From the NCBI GenBank assembly GCA_963851415.1, contig CAWKPF010000003.1:2046001-2110000 (forward strand): DNA of 64,000 nt, in the 5' to 3' direction. The translations under genes and the position numbers were made by a program. Below are positions 53,717-62,684 of this stretch, in pieces. Numbering within the stretch: the first letter of the stretch is position 1; the number at the start of each line of letters is the position of its first letter. The notes beneath the pieces were generated by a model. It saw nothing but the letters and a program-made list of their open reading frames with translations, was not told where the DNA came from and ran no database searches. This DNA comes from CAWKPF01 sp963851415. Its GTDB lineage: Bacteria > Acidobacteriota > Thermoanaerobaculia > Multivoradales > Multivoraceae.

Positions 53717-55909
53717 CTAGTCTGCGTCGGACCTCAACCGCTCGAGGGTGCGCCGGTAGCGCGGCTCGTCTCGAATCGGATCCAGGTTGTTGTCGCCCTC
53801 GATCCAGTCCGTGAAAGCGAAGCCACCTGCCACGGCGTCCTCGAGACACTGGAGCGCGTCGTCCCGCCGCCCGGCCAGCGAGTAGATGCAGGCCAGGTTG
53901 TAGAGCAGCATGGGCTCCTGGGAGCCCAGTTCGTGCGCCCGCTCCGCCCAGCGAAGACCGCGTTCCGACTCCCCCAGTGCCACCAGACCGTTGGCGCCCT
54001 GGTAGAGCGCTCGAATGTCGTCGGGCGCCCGCCCGAGTCGCCGCTCGGCGAGTCGGATGCCGCGCTCTCGAGCCGACCTCGCCGCATCCGGGCGACCGAG
54101 ATCCTCGTAGATCTGGGCCGACAGCAAGGGCCCCTGGAAATCATCGGGACGGATCTCTGCCGCGCGCTCGTAGAGCGCGATCGAACGCTCGAGCTCGCCG
54201 CAGGCGAAGCAGTGCCGGGCGTAGAAGTAATGCGCGTCGAATGACGCCGGGGCGCGCCCGATCGCGAGTTCGAATGCCTCCTCGGCCTCGCTGCGATCGC
54301 CGCCGTAGGACAGCACCACGGCCAGGCTCAACACTGCCTCTGCAGACTCCGGGTCGAGCTCGAGTGCCCGATGGACAGCAGTCAGGGCCTCGGCGAGATG
54401 CACTTCCCGCCGATCCGCGTTGAGGAACAGGTAGGAGTGGCAGTCGGCGATACCGGTCCACGCCCGTGCGTAGCCGGGATCCCGCTGGATCGCCCGCTCG
54501 AACAACTCCAGGGCGAACTCGACCGAGCGCTGGTTGTACTGATCGAAGTACTTCCGACCTTGCAGGAAGAAGTCGTAGGCCTCCAGGTCGCCGGTGCGCC
54601 CCGATCGAATCGCGGCCTGCAAATCGGAGGACAGCGACACCTCGAGCAGTTCGGCGATGCGCTGCGCGATCTCGTCCTCGATCGCGAACACGTCCTCGAT
54701 CTCTCGATCGAAGCGCTCCGACCAGAGGTCGAAACCGCTCTCGACGTCGATCAGCTCGACCGTCACCCGAACCCTGCCGTCGGAGCGGCGCACGCTGCCG
54801 TCGAGCACGACGTCCACGGAGAGCTCCCGGCCTACGGCGGCCAGATTCCCCACCTCGCCCCGATACTGGAAGGAAGAGGCTCGCGGCGCGACTCGCAGTC
54901 CGTCGATTCGGTTCAGTGCCGTGATCAACTCGGCCGCGATCCCCTCACAGAAGTACTCCTGGTCCTCGGCGCTGCTCATGTTGCGAAAGGGCAAGACCGC
55001 GATCGACGAGAGCCGAGCGCCCTCGACTCCTGCCCCCTCGCGTAGGTCTTCGAGATCGTTGCGCACGTCGAGCGCGGACTGCGGCCGACGACGCGGGTCC
55101 TTGCGCAGGCAGCGATGCACGATCTCCGACAGACGCCAGGAGAGATCGGGCCGAAGCCTGGAGAGAGGGACGGGCTCACTGCGGAGAATCGCCGCCATCA
55201 ACTCGGGCGCGGTCTCTCCGGCGAATGGCCTGCGGCCGGACAGGGACTCATAGAAGATCACCCCCAACGAGAAGATGTCCGTGCGCGCGTCCGCCGCCCC
55301 GGAGAGCTGCTCGGGAGCCATGTAGGGAAGCGTGCCGAGCACCAGGCCCGGCGAGCTCAGAGCGGCGGTGCTCACCAGGTCGGGCTCCGCACAGGAGCTT
55401 GCGGGCTCCAGCCGAGCGAGCCCGAAGTCGAGGATCTTGACCCGCTCCTCACCGCCCGCCAGGGGCTCTGCGATCATCACGTTGGCGGGCTTCAGGTCCC
55501 GGTGAGTCACCCCTTTCTGGTGCGCGGCGCCTAACGCATCCGCCATCTGAATCGCCAGATCGAGAAACCTCCTCTCGCCGAGCCCGCCCTGGGCAATGAG
55601 CTCTGCCAGAGTCCGACCCTGGACCAGCTCCATCGTGAAATAGGGCGAGGGTCCATCGGTCTGGACGGAGTAGACGGTGACGATCCCGGGATGATTGAGG
55701 GATGCCAGCGTCCTCACCTCCGTCTCGAAGCGTTCCAGGCGCCGGCGGTCCCCGGAGAGCTCACCGAGCACCTTGATCGCCACCTGGCGTCCGAGCCGGC
55801 TGTCCTCCGCCAGGAAGACCTCGCCCATTCCACCACGCCCGATCGACTCGATCAGGCGATAGTGATCGAGCGTGTCACCTTCCGACGAGCTCCCGGGCCG
55901 AGGAGGCAT
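53717..55909 (-). CDS. Ser/Thr protein kinase fused to TolB-like domain and TPR repeats
   Basis: A 730-residue protein in three parts. Residues 16-290 are a complete Hanks-type kinase: IGRGGMGEVFLAED, Lys46 in VAIKVL, catalytic Asp138 in HRDLKPANV, DFG at 161-163 and the APE at 198-200. Residues 300-425 form the TolB-like/FlgO module (SIAVLPFRNMSSAEDQEYFC...LDGSVRRSDGRVRVTVELID), typical of kinases in Acidobacteriota and Myxococcota. The remainder is TPR-rich (AIQRDPGYARAWTGIADCHS, RAAEIRPDDFQGPL). No transmembrane segment is seen, so it should be cytosolic. Substrates are unknown. Confidence 0.9.
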   Translation of the reverse strand: MPPRPGSSSEGDTLDHYRLIESIGRGGMGEVFLAEDSRLGRQVAIKVLGELSGDRRRLERFETEVRTLASLNHPGIVTVYSVQTDGPSPYFTMELVQGRTLAELIAQGGLGERRFLDLAIQMADALGAAHQKGVTHRDLKPANVMIAEPLAGGEERVKILDFGLARLEPASSCAEPDLVSTAALSSPGLVLGTLPYMAPEQLSGAADARTDIFSLGVIFYESLSGRRPFAGETAPELMAAILRSEPVPLSRLRPDLSWRLSEIVHRCLRKDPRRRPQSALDVRNDLEDLREGAGVEGARLSSIAVLPFRNMSSAEDQEYFCEGIAAELITALNRIDGLRVAPRASSFQYRGEVGNLAAVGRELSVDVVLDGSVRRSDGRVRVTVELIDVESGFDLWSERFDREIEDVFAIEDEIAQRIAELLEVSLSSDLQAAIRSGRTGDLEAYDFFLQGRKYFDQYNQRSVEFALELFERAIQRDPGYARAWTGIADCHSYLFLNADRREVHLAEALTAVHRALELDPESAEAVLSLAVVLSYGGDRSEAEEAFELAIGRAPASFDAHYFYARHCFACGELERSIALYERAAEIRPDDFQGPLLSAQIYEDLGRPDAARSARERGIRLAERRLGRAPDDIRALYQGANGLVALGESERGLRWAERAHELGSQEPMLLYNLACIYSLAGRRDDALQCLEDAVAGGFAFTDWIEGDNNLDPIRDEPRYRRTLERLRSDAD

Positions 55910-55993
55910 AGCGAGTCCTCCTCAGGGAATCTAGCAGGGGCCCGGCACCTCGCCCCCACCTTCCAGGGCAGCTCGAAGACTCCTGACCCGAAG

Positions 55994-57139
55994 TCACTCG
56001 TCCTCGAGGAACGACGCCAACCTCGAGTAGGCCTTCACGAAATCTTCCTTGAAGCCGTAGACGACGTTGCGTGTGGACTGGATCTTGTCGACCATTCCCA
56101 CCCCCTGACCGACGAAGTAGGTCTCGACCTCGATCGCCCCTGGATGACCGCTCTCACCGAGCTTTCGGACCTTGGCGAGAGCCGGCTCGCTGATCAACGT
56201 CTGCAGCGGCATCGGCAACGGCTCGGGACTTCCCTCGGCCTCCCATGCCCGAGTCCAGTCCGACTGCAGCTGTCGAGCGTGCTTTCCGGTCCGACTGCGC
56301 GCGCGCACGGTCTGGCTCGAGTCAGCCTCCACGAACTTCCGCTTCATGACCTCGGAGGCCTCGGACTCGAGGGTGGGGAGCCACACCGAGCCCGTCCACG
56401 CGCCGTCGGCACCCATCGTCATCGCCGCCGCCATCTGACGGCCCGTCATGATTCCACCGGCCGCCAGGATCGGCACGTCGCCATAAGCCTTGATGGCTTC
56501 GGCCACCTCCGGTATCAAGACCATCGACGACACACTGCCGCAGTGTCCTCCCCCTTCGGTACCCGAAACCACCAGAATGTCGACGCCCGCTTTGACCTGA
56601 TTGATGGCGTGCTGTCTCGCCCCGACCAGCGCAGCCACCGGCACTCCCCGCTCCTTGCCCATCTGGAGCATCCACTCCGGCGGCACGCCGAGGGCGTTGG
56701 CAATCAGACGGATCGGGTGGGAGAAGGCCACTTCGACGACCGACTTCGCACCTTCCGGTCGCAGATTGTCGCCGAAACCCAGGCTCGAGCGCCGTGCTTG
56801 GTCATCGATGTCGCTGGCGTCGATGTCGTGGCTCTCGAGGATCTCGGCGGCAAACTGCTTGTGCTCCTGCGGCACCATCGCGAGCACCTGCTCGGCGCTG
56901 GGGTGCGAGTCGCGGGTGAGCATCGCGTTCGGGATCAGCACGTCCACACCGTAGGGTTTACCCTCGATGTGGTCGTCGATCCACTGCAGCTCGATCTCGA
57001 GCTGCTCGGCCGGCATCCCGGCCACACCCATGACGCCCATCCCTCCGGCCTTGGACACTTCCACGACCACGTCGCGACAGTGGCTGAAGGCCACGAGAGG
57101 AAACTCGATTCCCAGCAGATCGCAGATGCGCGAGTTCAC
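55994..57139 (-). CDS. nitronate monooxygenase-like FMN-dependent oxidoreductase
   Basis: A 381-residue TIM-barrel flavoprotein of the 2-nitropropane dioxygenase family. It opens with NSRICDLLGIEFPLVAFSHC, followed by GGMGVMGVAGMPAEQLE, VSGTEGGGHCGSVSSMV, VPILAAGGIMTGRQMAAAMT and GADGAWTGSVWLPTLESE, which form the phosphate-binding and active-site loops. Substrates in the family include nitronates and enoyl compounds. The GTG at 57139 is the chosen start. It lies 52 bases downstream of the esterase gene on the same strand and may be co-transcribed. Confidence 0.88.
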   Translation of the reverse strand: MNSRICDLLGIEFPLVAFSHCRDVVVEVSKAGGMGVMGVAGMPAEQLEIELQWIDDHIEGKPYGVDVLIPNAMLTRDSHPSAEQVLAMVPQEHKQFAAEILESHDIDASDIDDQARRSSLGFGDNLRPEGAKSVVEVAFSHPIRLIANALGVPPEWMLQMGKERGVPVAALVGARQHAINQVKAGVDILVVSGTEGGGHCGSVSSMVLIPEVAEAIKAYGDVPILAAGGIMTGRQMAAAMTMGADGAWTGSVWLPTLESEASEVMKRKFVEADSSQTVRARSRTGKHARQLQSDWTRAWEAEGSPEPLPMPLQTLISEPALAKVRKLGESGHPGAIEVETYFVGQGVGMVDKIQSTRNVVYGFKEDFVKAYSRLASFLEDE

Positions 57140-57191
57140 GAGAGCACTCCCGACGAATGCCGATCGGCCCAGGATGGGCCGAGCTCGGTGT

Positions 57192-58073
57192 TCAAGGCTG
57201 CTGCGAGCCGCTGGTGGCGGACGTCACCGGCTCGGGAAGCAGATACTCCTCGAACCACTGAACGAGGGCCGCGACTGCGGTTGCATCGTGCTCACCGCGG
57301 AAACCGTGACCGGCACCCTCGAGAACGATCAGCTCCGAGGACACGCCTTCCCGCTCGAAGGCCTCGAGAATCGATTGGCTGTGGCTCAGCGGCACCAACT
57401 CGTCCTTGTCTCCGTGAATCAACAGCGTGGGTGGATCGTCCTTGCTGACGAAGAGCAGAGGCGACACGTCGTCGGCGAGATCCGGATCGAAGTCGAGTGC
57501 AGGAAAACGGTCATTGGGACCGACCCACTGCTGCAGATCGACCGGCGGGTACAGCGCCACCACGGCGGCCACTCGATCGCTCTCGAAGGAAGATCCCGAC
57601 TCCTCCATCCCGGTCTGCGACGCGGCCCCGAGCATCAGGGAGAGATGGCCGCCGGCACTGCCGCCGAAGACACCGAGGCGTTCTGGGTCGACGGACCACG
57701 TGGCCGCGTTCTTGCGGATGTGCCGAACGGCGGCACGGACGTCGTCCACGGCGTCGGGCACCTTGAACAGCGGGCTGGACCCGTGCCGAACGAGAAACAC
57801 GGTGAATCCGCGCTCGACCAGCGACGAAAGGGACTTCGAGCTCTCGAGCACGCCGTCCGGATCGAACCATCTGGACATCCAACCCCCGCTGACCATGAAC
57901 AGCACCGCTGCGCCGTTGGCCTCCGCCGGCTCGATGACGTCGTAGGTCAGGGCCATTCCCATCTTGTGTCCGTACACCACATCGGCGTCGAGTCGATACA
58001 GGGTCCCGGCCGACGCCGGGTGGGCGGCACCCAGCACAGCGAAGCAGACCAGGACGAGTGACAGTCTCTTCAT
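57192..58073 (-). CDS. exported alpha/beta hydrolase (esterase/lipase-like)
   Basis: A 293-residue exported hydrolase: signal peptide MKRLSLVLVCFAVLGAAHPA cut near ASAG. The core shows VLFMVSGGWMSRWFDPDG near the oxyanion site, FTVFLVRHG, the nucleophile in GVFGGSAGGHLSL, the acid in LIHGDKDELVPL and His in EGAGHGFRGEHD. This resembles BD-FAE/carboxylesterase-type enzymes; the substrate is unknown. The ATG at 58073 is supported by GAGGAG six bases upstream and by the signal peptide; the longer frame to 58187 lacks both. It diverges from fdrA. Confidence 0.86.
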   Translation of the reverse strand: MKRLSLVLVCFAVLGAAHPASAGTLYRLDADVVYGHKMGMALTYDVIEPAEANGAAVLFMVSGGWMSRWFDPDGVLESSKSLSSLVERGFTVFLVRHGSSPLFKVPDAVDDVRAAVRHIRKNAATWSVDPERLGVFGGSAGGHLSLMLGAASQTGMEESGSSFESDRVAAVVALYPPVDLQQWVGPNDRFPALDFDPDLADDVSPLLFVSKDDPPTLLIHGDKDELVPLSHSQSILEAFEREGVSSELIVLEGAGHGFRGEHDATAVAALVQWFEEYLLPEPVTSATSGSQQP

Positions 58074-58271
58074 GAGAACTCCTCGGGCGCGAAGCCCCTC
58101 ATCGAGCGGTAGTCGGATGCTGCGAGCGGATGCCCTAGTCTGACCGGGCCTCGCGGGACTTGCAAGCGCGAAGCGCTTCCAGACCATTGCGGAAGAGCGG
58201 CGACGGTTCGGCCGGGAAAGGCGTCCTGGTTCGCTTCGCCCCGCTCGATCTTTCCGCTACGCTCGATTCCC

Positions 58272-60050
58272 ATGAGCGTCCTCCGCGCACAGCTCCGCTC
58301 CGGCGAATATCACGACTCCATCGTGCTGATGCAGCTGCAACTGGCCCTTGCCGAACTCCCCGGAGTCCAGGACGCCGGGGCGGTCATGGCCACGGAGTCC
58401 AATCTCGCGCTCCTCGCCGCCAACCGACTCCTTCCTGGGGAGCTGGGAGCCACCCGACCGGAGGATCTCGTGATCGCGGTCCGAGCCAGCGGCGATACGG
58501 AGGCGGAGAGCGCGCTCGCCCAGGTAAACGCCCTCCTGGCTCGCCGGAGAGAAGCGCTCGACACCGCCTATCGACCTCACACTCTGGAAGCCGCCCTGGA
58601 GCAACTTCCCGAGGCTCGCTGGGTGCTGATCTCGGTTCCCGGGCGCTACGCGACGGGTGTGGCCAGACGAGCGCTCGAGCTCGGCCTTTGCGTCTTCCTC
58701 TACAGTGACAACGTGCCTCCGGCTGACGAGCTCGAGCTCAAGCGCAAAGCGGCCGCGCGGGGCCTCCTGGTAATGGGTCCCGATTGCGGCACTGCGTCGA
58801 TCGCCGGAGTCGGTCTGGGTTTCGCCAATCACACCCGTCGCGGCTCGATCGGTCTCGTCTCCGCTTCGGGAACCGGTCTACAGACGATTGCCAGCCGCAT
58901 CGAGGCCGCCGCCAGCGAGAACGCACATCCCCATGATTCGGAGACTTCGGCCTCCGCACTGGGCATCTCGCAGGCGATCGGCACGGGAGGACGCGATCTC
59001 GACGATCGAATCGGAGGTCTCACGGCGCGGGCGGGTCTCGCCCTGCTCGGGGCGGACCCTCAGACGCGGGTCATCGTGCTGGTCTCCAAACCGCCGTCTC
59101 CGGCCGTAGCGGCCGATCTCCTGGCTGGCGCTCGTCAGCTGGACAAGCCCGTAGTGGTCTGCTTGCAGGGGACGGTTCTGCCGCGCCACACGGTCGGCAA
59201 CCTCTGGTTCGCCCGAGGTCTGGGTCATGCCGCGGATCTCGCCATCGGCCTGACGCTCGCTGGCACCGACACCTCGTCCGAAACCCGTCGCAGTACCGAG
59301 TCGGGGCGCTACCTGAGGGCCCTCTTCTCCGGTGGGACGCTGGCCTACGAAGCCGCTCTGGAGCTACGCCATCTGCTGCCGCAGCTGCATACCAACCTCG
59401 ACATCGCAGGGCTGCCCTTCCCTCCCTCGGCGGCAGCAAGCGCAGGGCACACCGTACTCGACCTCGGCTCCGACGAGTACACGGTGGGCCGTCTCCACCC
59501 GATGATCGACTACGACAGCCGTCGTCGACGCCTGCTGCAGGAGTCGGAGGACCTGGAGGTGGCCGTGATCCTGCTCGACGTGGTGCTCGGCCACGGTGCC
59601 CATCCGGATCCCGCCGCGGAGTTGGCCGAGGCAGTCGCCACTGCCACGTCCGACCGGGGAAAGACGGTCATCATCACCCTCATCGGCACCGCAGGCGATC
59701 CGCAGCGGCTGGCTCTGCAGAAGGAACGGCTCGAGCAGGCCGGGGCTCTGGTCTTCATCGATCTCGACCGTGCCCTGGCCCGCGCACTCGAAGCGCTGCC
59801 GCTGCCCGATCCCGACCCGACTCCGGCCGAGACCGTGTCGCCGGCGGCTCTGGCTCCCCCCTTCGCCGCCATCAACGTCGGTCTCGAGATCTTCGGCGAC
59901 AGCGTCAGAGACCAGCGGGCTTCCCTGGTGCAGCTCGACTGGCGACCGCCGGCGGGCGGCAACGAGCGCCTGCAGGAGATTCTCGCCGCCTTGTCGACCG
60001 ATGCCCAGTCTGCCGATGCCCAGTCCCCCACAGGAGAAGACGCGCCGTGA
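58272..60050 (+). CDS. fdrA: FdrA-family acyl-CoA synthetase-like protein
   Basis: A 592-residue cytosolic protein of the FdrA family, which resembles succinyl-CoA synthetase subunits: a CoA-binding-like Rossmann part (FLYSDNVPPADELELKRKAA, VMGPDCGTASIAGVGLGFAN, GSIGLVSASGTGLQ, GISQAIGTGGRDLDD) and a ligase-CoA-type second half (VILLDVVLGHGAHPDP). In E. coli fdrA is part of the anaerobic allantoin cluster with ylbE, ylbF and a carbamate kinase, linked to oxamate carbamoyl transfer. It lacks a strong ribosome-binding site. The next gene, of the YlbE family, overlaps its stop as GTGA. Confidence 0.88.
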   Translation: MSVLRAQLRSGEYHDSIVLMQLQLALAELPGVQDAGAVMATESNLALLAANRLLPGELGATRPEDLVIAVRASGDTEAESALAQVNALLARRREALDTAYRPHTLEAALEQLPEARWVLISVPGRYATGVARRALELGLCVFLYSDNVPPADELELKRKAAARGLLVMGPDCGTASIAGVGLGFANHTRRGSIGLVSASGTGLQTIASRIEAAASENAHPHDSETSASALGISQAIGTGGRDLDDRIGGLTARAGLALLGADPQTRVIVLVSKPPSPAVAADLLAGARQLDKPVVVCLQGTVLPRHTVGNLWFARGLGHAADLAIGLTLAGTDTSSETRRSTESGRYLRALFSGGTLAYEAALELRHLLPQLHTNLDIAGLPFPPSAAASAGHTVLDLGSDEYTVGRLHPMIDYDSRRRRLLQESEDLEVAVILLDVVLGHGAHPDPAAELAEAVATATSDRGKTVIITLIGTAGDPQRLALQKERLEQAGALVFIDLDRALARALEALPLPDPDPTPAETVSPAALAPPFAAINVGLEIFGDSVRDQRASLVQLDWRPPAGGNERLQEILAALSTDAQSADAQSPTGEDAP

Positions 60051-61297
60051 ACATGCCCGACGTCGACACCGCCAATCGCGACGCCGTCGGTCGCATGATG
60101 GCAGCAAGGCCACGACTGACCGGTGTCGGCGTGGCTCGCGATCTGATTCCAGGAATGACCGAGGATCTTCTCCTCCACGCCGGACCCCCCATCGACTGGA
60201 ACCGCATGTCGGGCCCTCTCCGCGGAGCAATCGTCGGCGCCCTCCTGTTCGAGGGCCGCGCCGCCACTCCCGCGGAGGCGGAAGCGCTCGCAGCGAGCGG
60301 CGAGGTCCGCTTCGAGCCTTGCCACGAGCATGGCTGCGTCGGGCCGATGGCCGGCGTGACCTCTCCCTCCATGGCGATCTACATCGTCGAAGACGAGGAG
60401 CACGATCACCGGACCTACTCCAACCTCAACGAGGGCTACGGCAAGGTCCTGCGCTACGGTGCCTACGACGCAGAGGTCCTCGACCGACTGCGTTGGATGG
60501 GCGAGGAGCTCGCTCCGCTGCTCGACAGCGCTCTTCGCCGGACAGAGGGCCTCGACCTCAAGGCCCTTCTGGCCGAGGCGCTGCATATGGGCGACGAGGG
60601 GCACAACCGCAACAAGGCCGGCTCCCTGCTCATGCTCAAGGCACTCGCGCCTGCCATGGCTGCTGCCGGCGGGTCCCCCGAGACTCTCGAACGGACCCTG
60701 GCGTTCCTCGGCGATACCGCACTGAGCGTGCTCAACCCGGTCATGGCCGGGTGCAAGGCGATGGCCGACGCAGCCCACGGGATCGAGGGCAGCACCCTGG
60801 TCACCGCCATGGCGCGCAACGGTACCGACTTCGGCGTTCGAGTGAGCGGCCTCGGAAATCGTTGGTTCACGGCTCCGGCCGCGATACCCCGCGGCCTCTT
60901 CTTCACCGGCTTCACCGAACTGGACGCCAATCCGGACATCGGCGATTCCACCATCACTGAGACCGCGGGGATCGGCGGCTTCGCCATGGCAGCGGCACCC
61001 GCCATCGTCACCTTCGTCAGTGGCAGCCCGAAGGACGCCCTGCACGCCACCCTCGAGATGTACGAGATCACCGTCGAGGAGCATCGCCACTTCACCATCC
61101 CGTCGCTCGACTTCCGGGGGACTCCGACCGGCATCGACCTTCGCAAGGTGGTGGAGCTCGGCGTGACTCCTCGCATCAACACCGGAATCGCCCACCGAGA
61201 GGCCGGCATCGGACAGATTGGCGCCGGCCTGGTCAGACCACCCCTCTCCGTGTTCGAACAGGCGCTCGAGGCGTTCGCCGAGCATCACGGCATCTGA
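60047..61297 (+). CDS. DUF1116 family protein (YlbE/YahG type)
   Basis: A 416-residue cytosolic protein of the DUF1116 family. Distinctive blocks are GRMMAARPRLTGVGVARDLI, LLHAGPPIDWNRMSGPLRGA, FEPCHEHGCVGPMAGVTSPS, LNEGYGKVLRYGAYD, DEGHNRNKAGSLLMLKALAP and MARNGTDFGVRVSGLGNRWF. It is the usual partner of FdrA and is thought to act with it in carbamoyl (oxamate) chemistry. The GTG start overlaps the fdrA stop; an ATG two codons later (60053) is an alternative. The third (DUF2877/YlbF) and carbamate-kinase genes are absent; a convergent receiver gene follows after six bases. Confidence 0.9.
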   Translation: MNMPDVDTANRDAVGRMMAARPRLTGVGVARDLIPGMTEDLLLHAGPPIDWNRMSGPLRGAIVGALLFEGRAATPAEAEALAASGEVRFEPCHEHGCVGPMAGVTSPSMAIYIVEDEEHDHRTYSNLNEGYGKVLRYGAYDAEVLDRLRWMGEELAPLLDSALRRTEGLDLKALLAEALHMGDEGHNRNKAGSLLMLKALAPAMAAAGGSPETLERTLAFLGDTALSVLNPVMAGCKAMADAAHGIEGSTLVTAMARNGTDFGVRVSGLGNRWFTAPAAIPRGLFFTGFTELDANPDIGDSTITETAGIGGFAMAAAPAIVTFVSGSPKDALHATLEMYEITVEEHRHFTIPSLDFRGTPTGIDLRKVVELGVTPRINTGIAHREAGIGQIGAGLVRPPLSVFEQALEAFAEHHGI

Positions 61298-61303
61298 ATC
61301 GAT

Positions 61304-61696
61304 CTAGAGCCCGCCGTGATCGAGTGCGTGCCGAGTCACCGCAGCGAGGTTGCTCAGACTGAACGGCTTGCGTACGAAGAAGGTGTTCTCCGTCGCATCC
61401 GTGACGCCGTCGGTCAACCCCGAGATGAACACCACCGGCAGATGCTCGCTGCGCTGGCGCAGTCGCCGGGCGATCTCGACTCCGTTGTGATCTCCGAGAA
61501 TCACGTCCGAGATCGCCAGATCGATTCGCCCGTCGCGCTCCTGCGCCACGCGGAGTGCTGCGTCGAGATCGGCGGCTCGAAGTACCCGGTAACCGAGTCG
61601 AGAGAGGTAATCGGCCACCATCTCGAGGACCGAGGGATCGTCGTCGACCACGAGGATCGTTTCGGTGCCGCGGGGACTGAGATCATCGAAGGTCAT
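61304..61696 (-). CDS. stand-alone response-regulator receiver protein
   Basis: A 130-residue CheY-like receiver without output domain. The acidic pocket is ILVVDDDPSV, the phospho-acceptor Asp64 lies in AISDVILGDHNG, Ser92 in VVFISGLTD and Lys110 in FFVRKPFS. Its closest relative in the window is the receiver at 40269-40703, with the same KPFS end. The frame is open upstream to 61951, but those codons overlap the neighbouring promoter region and do not look coding; the ATG at 61696 starts ten residues before the domain. No kinase is adjacent, so its input and target are unknown. Confidence 0.85.
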   Translation of the reverse strand: MTFDDLSPRGTETILVVDDDPSVLEMVADYLSRLGYRVLRAADLDAALRVAQERDGRIDLAISDVILGDHNGVEIARRLRQRSEHLPVVFISGLTDGVTDATENTFFVRKPFSLSNLAAVTRHALDHGGL

Positions 61697-61824
61697 TCGC
61701 CACAGGACCCCTGTAACGCGAGAGAAGGGCACGAAGCGTGCACCAGTCACGCCCGTAGCGAGTATAGCTCCGGCAGCCAGCACCACGATCGGCCCGCGGA
61801 GACCGTTGTGCGGAAAACCCCTGC

Positions 61825-61853
61825 TTGACGGCAATCCGGCCTCGGCGTAGCTT
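61825..61853 (+). promoter_or_regulatory. candidate sigma70-type promoter for the His-rich membrane protein
   Basis: TTGACG at 61825-61830, a 17-base spacer and TAGCTT at 61848-61853. The start of transcription would be near 61860, about 50 bases before the chosen GTG at 61911. The -10 is weak, the -35 good. Confidence 0.45.
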
Positions 61854-61910
61854 GGCCGCGAGCTCTCACCGTCGTCTCGACACTCCGGCAGACGCGTGGA
61901 AGGAATGGCC

Positions 61911-62624
61911 GTGACCGAATCGATCGTCCTCCTCTCCCTCACCGCCGCCACCCTCGGACTGGTTCACACCCTGACCGGGCCCGATCACTACCTGCCCTTC
62001 GTCTTGATGAGCAAGGCCGGACGGTGGTCGAAGAACAAGACCCTGCTGGTCACCCTGGTCTGCGGCACCGGTCACATCCTGAGCTCGGTGGTCATCGGTG
62101 CCGTCGGCATCGGCCTCGGGGTCGCGGTGTCCCGGCTCGAGGCGATCGAGTCCCTCCGCGGGGAGCTGGCAGCGTGGCTGCTGATCGGCTTCGGTCTGGC
62201 CTACGCCGCCTGGGGAGTGCACCGAGCGCTGCGCAATCAGCCCCACAGCCATCTCCATCACCATCTCGACGGTACGGTTCACGACCACCACCACGATCAC
62301 CACGGCGACCACAGCCACGCCCATACCGAGCCGAGCGCGAGAACGATGACCCCATGGGTCCTGTTCACGATCTTCGTGCTGGGCCCCTGCGAACCGCTGA
62401 TCCCTCTCTTGATGGCCCCTGCGGCTGCCCAGAGCCTGCTCGGGGTCGTGGCCGTGACGACGGTCTTCAGCGTAGTCACGTTGGCCACCATGACCGGAGC
62501 GGTCGCGGTGTGCCTGAGCGGAGTCGAGCGGATTCCGCTGGTCAGCCTGGAACGCTGGTCGCACGCGCTCGCCGGTGGAGCGATTGCGCTCTGCGGAATC
62601 GGCATTCGAGCCCTGGGACTCTGA
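61911..62624 (+). CDS. His-rich UreH/RcnA-like metal transport membrane protein
   Basis: A 237-residue inner-membrane protein with about six helices. The N-terminal motif LGLVHTLTGPDHYLPFVLMS resembles the HxxxxDH-type metal site of UreH, RcnA and NiCoT nickel/cobalt transporters. A cytosolic or periplasmic loop after helix 3 has 15 His among about 29 residues (HSHLHHHLDG, HDHHHDHHGDHSHAH). The later FVLGPCEPLIPLLMAPAA is also typical of the UreH group. The start is the GTG at 61911 with AAGGA six bases upstream; an ATG at 61905 is too close to that site. The metal is not determined. It converges with the ABC transporter operon. Confidence 0.85.
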   Translation: MTESIVLLSLTAATLGLVHTLTGPDHYLPFVLMSKAGRWSKNKTLLVTLVCGTGHILSSVVIGAVGIGLGVAVSRLEAIESLRGELAAWLLIGFGLAYAAWGVHRALRNQPHSHLHHHLDGTVHDHHHDHHGDHSHAHTEPSARTMTPWVLFTIFVLGPCEPLIPLLMAPAAAQSLLGVVAVTTVFSVVTLATMTGAVAVCLSGVERIPLVSLERWSHALAGGAIALCGIGIRALGL

Positions 62625-62684
62625 AGCCCATCGCTCGGAGCAGTGCCGGCACGATCCTGCGCTTCCAGGGGTGAGGCGCAGAGC

